DNA of 64,000 nucleotides from Stichopus chloronotus (Eukaryota > Echinodermata > Holothuroidea > Aspidochirotida > Stichopodidae). The position numbers and the translations under genes are program-made. Below are positions 13,693-24,164 of the stretch, piece after piece. The notes below the pieces were generated by a model, which worked only from the letters and a program-made list of their open reading frames with translations, was not told where the DNA came from and made no database searches. Numbering within the stretch: position 1 is the first letter of the stretch; each line of letters opens with the position of its first letter. Where the stretch lies: assembly GCA_021234535.1 (NCBI GenBank), contig CM037830.1:36704937-36768936 (forward strand), given 5' to 3'.

Positions 13693-13862
13693 TTTCATTA
13701 TGCATACAGTTGTATTGACCATTCATGGCAATCATCATCTAATTAGATCTAAGATGCATCCTCAAAGTATACAAAGTCTAACAAATTACGTCTAAGGCCA
13801 CTGGCTGCATATTTCACACATGTTAACTCAGTTTATGCTTGACAGTAATAGCAGGGTACTGT

Positions 13863-15641
13863 AAGGTAGCCAACTACCACGCGGGCCAGTCGAACGCGCC
13901 TCTAGCCTATCATTTACAGATCACAACTTTTACAAGCTTAGGTTCAGCAGATTGAAATAGTGAAGCACACCACCATTTTTTGTCATTTCACTAATTCAAT
14001 GGCAGGCGCGCTCGACAGGCACCTTGAGGGAAGTTAATTTTGTTTGAATTGTCGTAAAGAAGGTGGGACAATTTCACCTTCCAGGGTTTCCCCTGGGTTT
14101 TTCAGAGTATGAGGCGGCGAGGGCGAATTACTTGATGCCGCCATGAATTTCGGGTGCAAATCCGTACTAAGTAGGTTCTCGAAGATTAGGTGATTTTGAC
14201 CATGATATAAACAGGGTCGCAAAAAGTGTAAATTTTCCGGGAGACTAATTACCATATAGTCGGAGTTTCCCGCCAGACCTAACATTGCGCCGTAGGCGTC
14301 ATTCGATAGCGAAGCGATTGTCATACCAGCGTGGGGTCAATGGGCCCGCCGTAGGGCCCCTTGTGGGGTTCATGGACGATCCCGGTAGGGGTCTAGGGTG
14401 CAAAGCAGCCGGAAACTCAGAGATTTTAGCGTTTTTAGACGTGTCCGAATCATTTGAAACCCATGCTTAATTTCAACTCTACAAGTTGAAAACTGTTACT
14501 GTATCAGGTGAAAACACGATAGTTCGATCAGAAAAAAATAATTGATGTTGCTTCAAAATCAAAACGTTCTGTGAAATGTTGCACATGTCATGTAGAGTAA
14601 ACTGTATTACATACATTTTTGACGTTGAAATGTCCCTAAAAGTTTTGTGAAAAGAATCAGGTAAATCGTGCGCAGCCTTCTGAAAATTTTAAGTAATGAT
14701 ATCCTAACGCAGTGGACGTATATCGAATAGCCTAACCACCTTGGCAATTCATATTTCCGTATTACAGGGAAGTTGCAGGTTTCAGAGTTTTTTGGTTTTT
14801 TTTGGTTCATTGATCCTACTAGTAGTCACTTTAAAATGTTTGGACTAAAGGTTTGAAGAAGCAGACTATTGGTTTCATGAAGCCTTTTGGACACAGAAAT
14901 ATGAGTTCGTTTTTGTATTTCTGTGGGTTGTGATATGTCCGCTAGCTGTCATACTGCAGATAATTTGCGCATGAAGGCATGGCAGGCCTAAGCTTATGCT
15001 TTTTAATTGACATTGAATGGAGTAAAGGAGGTATACGTAGACTCTTCTGCAAACATTTCCCAACGGTTGTTTTTCACATATATAACTTGAAAAATATTGA
15101 TCATGAGTGAAAAATAAGGGTATTCCATTACACCAATAGTAATTTACTTCAATTTTTGTTGAAGATTGAAAGTGGATGGGGCATTTGGGATACACATTTG
15201 ATTGAATTTATTCACCAGTTATTTTCGGACGTAACTATTTAGGAAACCACATACATATGTGATCTCTACCACTTGAAATAAGCATGGTATGTACAAGATA
15301 AACACGGCCAGAAGTACAGAAGCGGATTTCCCGCGAGACTTCCCGGGAAGGAGCCTCTGGCTTCCTGACTTTTTCCAGCCCTGGATATAAACGTGCGAGG
15401 GGGTAATTACGGCATTTTTTGGCGGGGCGGTCTTAAAAAGTTGCGAGGCGGCCGCCTCTACAATTAAGTACCAGGGGAAACCCTGCCTTCGGTGACACAC
15501 TTTTTCCTTGCAATGAATACATATTCATTTGAGACAATACTGATTCATAAGAAAACGTTCCGACTTTTGTAGGTGTAACTGTCACAAACTTGGAATGATA
15601 AATTTCCTTAAAAGCGCGTTTGACAGTCACCCCTTTATACA
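13863..15641 (+). repeat. Family B repeat, copy 2, split by a DNA transposon
   Basis: The left part (13863-14081) and right part (15486-15641) together rebuild one family B copy in the same orientation as copy 1. The join falls where copy 1 reads TTTCACCTCCGGTGTCAC. The 1404-bp gap is exactly the element at 14082-15485, so the element arrived after this repeat did. Confidence 0.88.
14082..15485. mobile_element. Non-autonomous DNA transposon with perfect 15-bp TIRs and 5-bp TSD
   Basis: The left end is CAGGGTTTCCCCTGG (14082-14096) and the right end is its perfect inverse (15471-15485). Both sides carry CCTTC (14077-14081 and 15486-15490), a 5-bp target duplication. Removing 14082-15485 plus one duplication restores an uninterrupted family B repeat, which gives independent proof of insertion. 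Subterminal regions are GC-rich (GGCGG/CGCC clusters) while the middle is AT-rich. Its longest open frames (such as 14875-15195 minus) resemble no transposase, so it is non-autonomous. CAGGG ends with a 5-bp duplication suggest the hAT5-type group, but the superfamily is inferred. Confidence 0.9.
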
Positions 15642-17418
15642 TATGCTCAAGCATCTTTGGCTGTACCTGTGAGAAGAACATCCAATATTTGATTAGGCCT
15701 ATCTATCATAGAGTTGGCAAGGCCAGGACAGAAGAAGTTAAGTTAGGACTGCAGAGTAACTTAGCAGGTTAGGATATTTAGTCTATGACAGTTAAGAGTA
15801 CTACAAGGCCTTGTGTCGTCTACGACAAACTTACTTAACATAACAAATTCCTATAATATATACTGTTTCAGTCTACTGTATGCCATGGTTACGTGATACC
15901 TAAGTTCCTAAGTTACTTCCTAAGTTAGGTTCAGGAGTCAATACTATTTACTGATATAAGTTCAGTTGGGGCAAAGGAGAATAAATTAATCGACTACAAA
16001 GCACACGAGTGTAACGAATGAATGAAATGAAGACAAGAGAAAAGCTTCAAAAGTGCAAACTAACTGCAAACTGAAGTTACTGAACACACCTTGCGTTTCT
16101 TTCGTACAGTCACGGTCAGCTTTCACAGATTCTCCCAGTCTCAGTACGATTTGGTAATTTGTGTCTAATTGGAGGAAAGAAATTACACAGGAATCGGTTC
16201 TGCGATCTACGGATTTCACATGTACGATGCCAATCCTTCATTGTGGATAAGTATGTATATATATGTAAAGTATTTTATTTCAGATTCATTCAATTTAAAC
16301 TATACGTGCAAAATTTTACAATGTTCATTATATTTATAAGCATAAAAACTTCAAAGAGGAAATAAAAGAGCTATTTACACTTTTCGAAAAATATTTTCTG
16401 TTCATTGGTAATAAAGGGAAATCTGCCCATTCATCGCACGCGAAAACATTGGGTATACAGTTTTATGGCAGGCCGTTTGCCGATGTTATGGCACATTTGC
16501 GCTTTATTAACCCTGTTAAGTTGTTTTGAGACCTCCTTGTGCATTGTTTGTCTTATGTATTTACCAACTAATGATTAAAGTTACTCAAATTATTGTTTGA
16601 CTTCGCTGAAGAAGGTTCCAGAGGACCGGCAATATGTAGGGGTGTAAGGATCCCTTAGTATGAGGAGCGTTGCTGTGTGGCTGGAGACTTAGCATACTTA
16701 GCCCCCTAGTAAGCTTGCTAATCGCAGAAATACGAGCTTCACGCACTGCACTGATGAATTATGGGATTGGAAAGGGATCATTGTTTACATGATCGGATTT
16801 TCGCGTACCCACAGCATGCATACATACCTTTGTACAGTACCTTCAGAGACTTGAATTATTCCATGACTCTGAGGTTTGAAGTCTTCCAGTATGGATGCTT
16901 TTAAAGCTAGAGGGTGGCATGAAAAAGGACAAATTAAAGTTATTTCTTCGTAAGAGAGGAGTTGTGGTCGGTACTGAAAAACACCACTGCATCTTGCAGG
17001 GCATATTGGGTAGAAAAGCTTGGACTAGCCGTGAAACAGGGTGATGAGGAGACAGAGGTTGTGATTGACAGATCTAAACAACAAAAATTAGTGCTTGTCG
17101 GAGGGTTGGTCCTACCAATACCTGAACGTATTTCTTCTGGTTGGGAGGCATCCCCAGAGAGTTTGCCTCTTTGCCTGACACCACAACAGCTGATATTGAT
17201 AGCAACGTTAGAGATATTTAACTTTGGGAATCTGAATGTTCAAGTAAAGTTTATGATAACTGCTCGTTATCCGGAATGGGGTTCTAGTTTACTCTCCGAA
17301 CCTATTGGTTTTCAACAGGCTCAGTTTCGTTAGTTTCCTACCATAGAAATTCCCTCTAAGGATATGCACTCAACCTGAAAGTGTATTTTGTAAAACCTAA
17401 TACTGTACTTAGAATATG

Positions 17419-17529
17419 CAGGCCCGTATGCAGCTTTTGCAGTGGGGGGGGGGGGGAACTCCAGATCTTGTGGGGGGAGGTTCGTCCGAACCCCCTGATC
17501 GAACCCCCCCCCCCCCGGATACGGGCCTG
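17419..17529. mobile_element. Hairpin MITE with G/C homopolymer arms
   Basis: It begins CAGGCCCGTAT and ends with the exact inverse ATACGGGCCTG. Inside, a long G run (from 17443) and a GGGGGG run are mirrored by CCCCC and a long C run near 17505-17517, so the whole 111 bases can fold back. No target duplication is visible (AGAATATG on the left, GTGCTGTC on the right). The CAGG termini suggest a hAT-like MITE, but classification is tentative. Confidence 0.7.
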
Positions 17530-19114
17530 GTGCTGTCACCTAAGCAAAGGATGATGTGTGGCGCTGTTGAGCCGTTTGTCTTCCCTGGCCAACATGCATT
17601 GCATGTCAACGCACTCGTCGATTAGCAATTTAGCTTATGCATTTTGCACTTTAAAAGAGCATTTCCGTGTGCTTATTCTCGAGGAAATCATACGTTATGT
17701 CACTTGCCGACTGAATGTTATTCAAATTAACAATAACTCAGTCCACCAAAAGTGTTATGGGAAAGCATTTCAGTTCATTATCAACCACGTTGAGGAATCA
17801 TGTGGACAGCACTATAGCCTGAAATATTCATATATAATAAATATGTCCATAGTGAAAAAATGGGATATGGAATGATCCCCCTGCCACATTCCCCTACCTG
17901 GGAGCCTGCATCTCGCCGCATTCCCCCCCCCCCCCCCCACACCTTTATACTGCCTCTAAATATCATATTTGTGGACTGGCGAGCGCTTTCATAGTAAACT
18001 TTCATTGTCCACTACGGTTAAATATGTTGAATATCGAGGGAAATCATAGCCAAACCGTGAATTCATAAGGATCAATCGTATAAATCAGAGATAATATTCA
18101 AAAGTTTGGAAAGTTCGATACTATTAAGATGGAAACAAACATTTTGCATTTTTGCACTAAGGGCCACTCATCGTAGCTCACACGTGTTTTCCAGTTCTTA
18201 CTCTTAGTAATGGGAGAAGGCATTGCGAAACACCGCTGTAGAAGTACTATACGGCGTACGTGTACGTATGTGTGTGGACTATTGAAATTCTGTACCACCT
18301 TAGCTGTTACTAAGTGTTAGGACTTAGGATTACGATTTCCAGTACGGTACCGTGTGGACAGTAACTGTGCATTTACCATTCCAAAACGTCGGAGCGACTG
18401 TCAACATTCATGATAGTGTGATAGCATTCTCTTTGGGCCTCCAGAAAAAAAATAAAAACTGATTATTTTACCGATCATCAACTGCCAACAACTGATCTCA
18501 TATTTCGTGTTTCCTCTGCAGGTAGCAACTTTATAAAGTGTCCCTTACGTTTTTGGTACTATATACTCCAGTACAGTAGTGTAAACTAGGCCTAACATTA
18601 CTACAAGGCCTATACTAGTGAGGCCTAACTTAAGCGATAAGCAAACTTCACCCAAGTGCTGTGCTACAGTTACTACAACTACTGCTATATTAGCAGTCCA
18701 GATTAAGTTAGCCTACTGTAGGCACAAGTCAATAACAGGGCATCTTATATGGCTTTTGCCCTCCTTTACCCTTACATATGTTATGTTAAATGTCTAAACT
18801 TAAAGTCAGTTACTGTGTAACTCGTTGGGTTGACTCTTATTTAGAATCTGTGTCCAGAACTGACAGTTACTGTACTCTCACCCTCTGACTCTGAGTAGCA
18901 GCATACACGTTCAGTGCAGTGGAACAGGCTTTCCTCCAGGCTTCGCACTGTTTGAATGGATTGAATGATGAATGGATTGCATAGTGTATATGTTACAGAG
19001 TTTGGGGACCGGATTAGGTCTCGTGATTCAGGGTTATTGGATAGGGTTAGGGGTTAGTTACATAGTACATGAATATTAAATATTACATGACTACATTGGA
19101 TTGTACATATTTTC

Positions 19115-19450
19115 TGTATTTTCGAACACCCAACGACCAAATGCGCTCTCGTGGCGTAGTGGGTTATGTTTGTGACTTACAATGCAACTGCTATCTTGAC
19201 ATTTTAATAGTTTCGAATCCTCATCAATTCTCTTTCCTTTCAGGCTTAACTTCTAACATTTCTTCCACAAGTTTCACCGTTGTTCCATTCACAGAATTCA
19301 CAACTTTGAAAGTGTGAGGAGAAAAAACAAAACAAAAAACAACACCCCTCCCCCCATAGAAAATAAAAAATAAAAGATGTTAACACGGATGCTATATCAA
19401 CTCTTTTAGTTCTTTTCACTTCCCGGCACAGATTCTGAATTTGTACCATG
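19115..19450 (+). repeat. tRNA-derived SINE, copy 1
   Basis: An internal RNA polymerase III promoter is visible. The A box is TGGCGTAGTGGG at 19152-19163, which fits TRGCNNAGYNGG. A B-box-like GTTTCGAATCC lies at 19210-19220, one mismatch from GGTTCGANTCC. The following body (CTCTTTCCTTTCAGGCTTAACTT onward) is shared with 28655-28900 and, as far as it goes, with 63866-64000. Both full copies are preceded by TAGGGTTAG-like motifs. The tRNA part does not fold as an intact tRNA, so this is a SINE and not a tRNA gene. Confidence 0.75.
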
Positions 19451-19527
19451 GGGTTATTAAACCCATGCTATGTTGACCTGGAGTTTGAAACATTTAGGCT
19501 GACCTGGTTGAGTAGTTGAGTAGAAAA

Positions 19528-19800
19528 AGATGATCAGGAGGGACAATTAAGTCCCCATCAAGGATTCTGAAAAAAAAAAAGACAAGAAAACGTCCAAAAC
19601 TCAAACCCATTCACAAAGCTTAAAGTACTTGTCCAGTGCATTATTAAGCCCATTTACACTTCTTGCCATCATTACATTCTCACGCAACCCATTCCATTAG
19701 TTCACTACCCTCTGAGTCACAATGAATATTGATCCTACTTTGAACTTTCTGGAGTTTTCCTCTATAGAATAGGATCCCTTCATGAGTATATTCATACTTT
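19528..19800 (-). mobile_element. CR1-like LINE, 3' tail fragment
   Basis: The sequence closely matches the 3' end of the LINE at 56568-57955: GATCAGGAGGGACAATTAAG, CAAAGTACTTGTCCAGTGCA-like and CCCATTCCA blocks occur in the same order and orientation. On the minus strand it would encode the C-terminal end of the reverse-transcriptase polyprotein and a short 3' UTR. It is strongly 5'-truncated, as usual for LINE copies. Confidence 0.82.
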
Positions 19801-20064
19801 CTGATCCTCATGTAATGTGAGTAATATGGTGGCCTTTTAGGTCATAATAACTGCACACCCTGTACTCGCTTTTGACATATTTACTATTAGTCCACTGCAC
19901 ATTCTCAAGTTCAAGGAGAGAAAAGTATTCCAAGTATGTTCTACTGTGAAACAAATGTGGTAGATAGTAGTCAGTATAGTTGCACTCATTATAGTGTAGG
20001 CCTACCTAAAGAAAGAATCAGGTGCAATTTACATTGTATTCTTCATTACCAGATATTGTCCAAG

Positions 20065-23000
20065 ATGGCGAAAAGTATAAGAAGCAAGAGGAAGAGAAAG
20101 ATGCGTGCCATCAAGAGACAGAAGAATGCTCCGAAGGAACTCAAGAGACTGAAGAAGACACTTGGCTTAATCGCTGATGATGACCCAAACCTCAAAAGAT
20201 ACAAATGTATGTGAATGATAATAATCTAAGTTAAATACCAATTTTTTTAGCTTTTTTTTCAAATGGTACTCTCACTGAAAAGTATCTTTTTTCTCTGAGA
20301 AGTTAAAGAGAACACCAAACTTGATATCATGCACTGAATGAGAGTATGATATGATGTACAATGTTCAAGGCTACAATACTGAGCAATAAAGTTGCACATT
20401 TCTTTAAGTCTCAGGCTGAACAAAAACATGAAAATAATTGATTAAATTGTCGTAATTTGGTAATAAATGTGCCAGGACATTACATCAAAATGTAAACCAA
20501 CATGTTCCTTTATGTGCACAGTATGTTCTAATTACTGGTCTGGCTATTACATTTGTCACATTTTAGCGATGCAGTTTATCTAGAAAAAAGGTAAGCGCTA
20601 ACATGTTGACAGTGCCTGGGTTCCGCTTAAAGTACATCGTGGCCTTCATTGTCCTGCAATTTTCCAAAGGAGAATTAGTAGGAAACAGTCAGCACACATA
20701 AAATAAGTGTATATAAAAATATAACGGAAAGTAGGAAATGTAAGTTCTGGGAGAGTATCACAAATATTTTCATGTGAAGTTACTGTGCGTAGTTCAGTGT
20801 GAATAAATGTAAATGTTCCGTCTGATCAGAAAATTGATATACATGTGACGTACAATTTCCGAGGCAAAACTATAGATTTATAGATGCTAAATGAAATGTG
20901 TTATATCTCCAAGATCCAAGAGACGAAAAAAAATGTTAGTGTCCACTAGTGTGTCCACTAGTCGTAAGTGCAGTTATGAAACAAAAGTTTTTGGTACCCT
21001 CCAAGTTCAGGGGGCTTGCAGAATGACTAAGAAAGGCCAAGGGCAAGCCTTGTGCTGCTTCAACATCAGACACCAAAGTAGATTTAGGTTCCCCAGGGTA
21101 AATTCAGCTGACTGATATTGGCTGTTACTTAAAATTTGTTAATATTACAAGATACAATTATACATTAGCATCTCTTGACTAAACATCTTTGCATTCTGAA
21201 TGCCTGACCACGTAAGCACCAAATGTTACATCAGTTTCATAAGACACCAATTTGTCCCACTTTTGGTGTTTTGAATTTGACATTTGAATGTAACATTTGC
21301 ATTAATACTTTCCTGGTTAGCCACCAATTGCAAAATGTTTAATTCTGGAGTAGTCCTCTACAAACACATGTTCACTCAACATTCCAACATATAAACAATT
21401 CACATCAAATTTGGTTATTGACTAGGATTTTGAGGCATAAATATGGTCTGATGACTTAAGTGTTTTGTGTCTTTGTACTGTTGCAATACATAACAATTTT
21501 CAGCCAGCCAATACAGAATACAGAATGGAAGTCAAACCTGTAGAAGTATCAACCCAGTATCACTAAATCACAGCGTAAAAAATGAATAATGAAATAATGA
21601 GGAACAGTCACATGTAACCTCAATCAGGAACAGGTATTGTCAGGTAATGAGTACTACAGTTTTTGCCCAGTATTGTGGCCTTGCACATACACTTATACTG
21701 TACATGTATACAAAACCAGTGCTAAATTTGGAAAAGAAATAAATTTTGAGAATAATGGTGGGAAAGTTTTAGTTAACAACTTCTGTTTCTAATGTAAAGA
21801 CAGTGAGTGACTCATCATCCCAAGCTAAATTTTGGGTAAGGGATAAGCAAAATTCTTAATTTGTTCTACACTTTGACAACAAATTCAAAAGATGCAGAGT
21901 AGCTCATATTTTGCAGCATACACAGGGACAAAGTGTTTTGTGACACATGTGGTCCTTGTATGTTCACCACAATATGTGACACTTAAACTAGGATTATACT
22001 TCCACAAGGAGGAGTATATGACAGCCTGAGGGACTAGAAGTAAGTGGTTGGGAGAGTTGGAGGTTTGGACTTGTCTGGGGCAATGATGGTCTGACTTAAA
22101 GCTATTTCTTCAAGGAGGCATTACATTGATGATTGCCCGCTGTGTTTGCTTACTCTCAGAATTATGTTTACATTTGGTAAAGAGCAACTAGTTGTTGCTT
22201 GCTAGCCTTACATATTCATGTATTCACCATAGAAGGAGGAATTTATATGGAAATGATATATTGTATTTATTTGCCCATAAATGTGAAAAGTCTAAATTTT
22301 AAACCAGTTATCCAAAGTTATGATTTTGAAGGATAAGATGAGCATACATTTGTGAGACTAATAAGTATGTTTATAGTATGAAGCTGACTAATTAGTTGAT
22401 TTTTTTAAAATTTTTTTCATTTTGCCTATGAAAAACTGATGATTGCATCAAAACTTCGGGTTGTGACATAGCATGGGACAAGTGGACTAATGTTTATGTG
22501 GCTGTCCTTTTCAAAGTTGTTCACACATCCGCTACACTGTGAGCAAATTCCTATTCCTGTTCCATGATGGTCAAAGTTCCTTGAACATTTCATAGCATTT
22601 GCAGATTTATCTTTTACACTTGTATTTTTGAATGAGTGGACCTTTGTTCTGCAGTTACTGATGTCCGGGAGAAAATCAAGAAGCAAATGCTGAACCAAGT
22701 CTCTGGTGTTCCGTACCATCCGAAAAACATCCGTGGCGCGGAGGCGGAATGGGAAACAATTTGGAAAGATATGACAGAGAAAAAGAATGAAAAGGAAAGG
22801 GCCAAGAAAGGTATGACAGAGGAAGAAGAAGAATCAGATGAAAAAGAAGAAGGTGAGAACAATTTGAAATTACAGTAAAATTTCAAATGTTTAATATCCA
22901 CAAGTAGAAGTTTGGTAGTTTTGCAGATCAGAAAATGGCTGTTTCCCAGTTAATCAATTTAAGTATAAGCATAGCTTTTGTTTACAGTCTGTAGTGGGTA

Positions 23001-24164
23001 TGCTATTTTCTCGGTCAAGTCACACCTGTGAGAACTCATAGCCTTAAGTTAGTCTCAACAGTTTGTGTCTTTATTTCTGATTTCATTTTAAGCACAAATT
23101 TATTGATAATGTTCAGAAGGGAGGAAATGATCTCTTCAGCACTTTCTGGTGGCTACATTCCAGTCACACTTCAAATACACTTTTACTGTTTGACATATAT
23201 GAGCATTTAATGTCTAGAAATAGGTATAGGACCAGGAGAAACAGTGTCGCTAACAAATACATTCATTCGTGGTCAAGTCTTCAAGACTATTTTTCAAAAT
23301 GTCATGATGATCATTACGGAGATACAGATTGTGATAATTGGTATCGATGATATTTGAATAGTTTGATGGTGGTGCACCTGCCAGCAGTGAAGGAGGTCAC
23401 TTAGAGCTTTGACCTGTATTGCCAACATTGTATTGTGAAATGCCAACTGTTGACATTTTTGGTTGTGAAAATCTAACAGTTCACCATCACCACTTCATGT
23501 AACCCAGGGTCATGAAGTTTTGTTTTCCTTGTTGTTTGTGATGAATGATTGTCCAGGCTGATGTTGTGGCAACTTCATTCGTGGACATCAATAAAGCACT
23601 GGTACATTATTCATAATGTGATTGTCAAGAGAATGTTTCCAGTCAAACGAATGCATGTAATCAAACAGTAAGCCTCGTTATGAAGAATGAGAAGATAGTT
23701 GATAGTACTTGTGCAAGGAAAATAATAGTTCCAACAATCTTAAGTTAAGACAGGATTATTGTTTGGTGGTGGGGTTCGATTTCTTTGGCCTCTAGAGGTG
23801 GACAACCACTGGCAACCAGAGTTTGAAGATCGCTAAGTCTCCAGTGATGTTATATACCGGGTCACTTTGCTCTATGGTCAGAATATGGACATGACAAACC
23901 CCAAAGTAGGTAATCAGTTTGAATGAAACGACTTTTTGAATTGATCAGAACAACACAAGGTTTTTATTTTTGTCCTCTGGTGCCTTTTCAGTTGCAAATA
24001 CCATGGAGATTGACAGAGAGGATCTCAGGGTGGATCCAGTGACCCTGAAGAACCAACATGGATCATATCCAGTCTGGATGAACCAAAGACAGATCAAGAA
24101 ATTAAAAGCAGCAAGGAGTGGTGGGAAGGTACTGAAAAAGGGGCAGAAGAAGTACCTATGGTGA
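20065..24164 (+). CDS. LLPH: LLP homolog, nucleolar ribosome-biogenesis factor (complete, 3 exons)
   Basis: LLPH (learning-associated protein homolog, first named in Aplysia) is a small basic nucleolar protein linked to large-subunit assembly. Exons are 20065-20206, 22655-22852 and 23992-24164, giving 513 nt and 170 aa, longer than the roughly 130 aa of vertebrates. Exon 1 begins MAKSIRSKRKRKMRAIKRQK and continues NAPKELKRLKKTLG, the family's N-terminal signature and a nuclear-localisation-like stretch. Exon 3 carries HGSYPVWMNQRQIKKLKAAR, the conserved C-terminal motif, and ends KKYLW-stop. The middle exon is divergent, with an acidic EEEEESDEKEE tract near its end. The exon 1 donor (AAAT/GTATGT) and exon 2 acceptor (CTGCAG) share phase 1, and so do exons 2 and 3. 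An in-frame alternative donor exists at 22811. Confidence 0.93.

Larger units (their letters stand above)
12423..20064. other. Repeat-rich intergenic region between PSMA5 and LLPH
   Basis: The region lies between the 5' sides of two divergent genes, so it should hold both promoters. I could not place a TATA box or transcription start. It holds family B copies, two CAGG-ended DNA elements, a SINE and a LINE tail, each listed separately, plus poly-C/poly-G runs such as 17924-17939. The open frame at 16962-17333 (123 codons) is not recognised and has no supporting exon structure. Confidence 0.55.

Noticed and set aside
14875..15195. 106-codon minus-strand frame inside the 1404-bp transposon
   Set aside because: No transposase or zinc-finger motif; chance frame in a non-autonomous element.
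15986..16219. Exon-like minus-strand stretch with SVDRRTDSCVISFLQLDTNY
   Set aside because: It has a possible GT donor after CGCAAG, but no partner exon and no recognisable family, so it is not listed as a gene.
19152..19220. tRNA gene suggested by A and B boxes
   Set aside because: The boxes are separated and flanked as in a SINE, the sequence between does not fold as a tRNA, and the same body follows in other copies.
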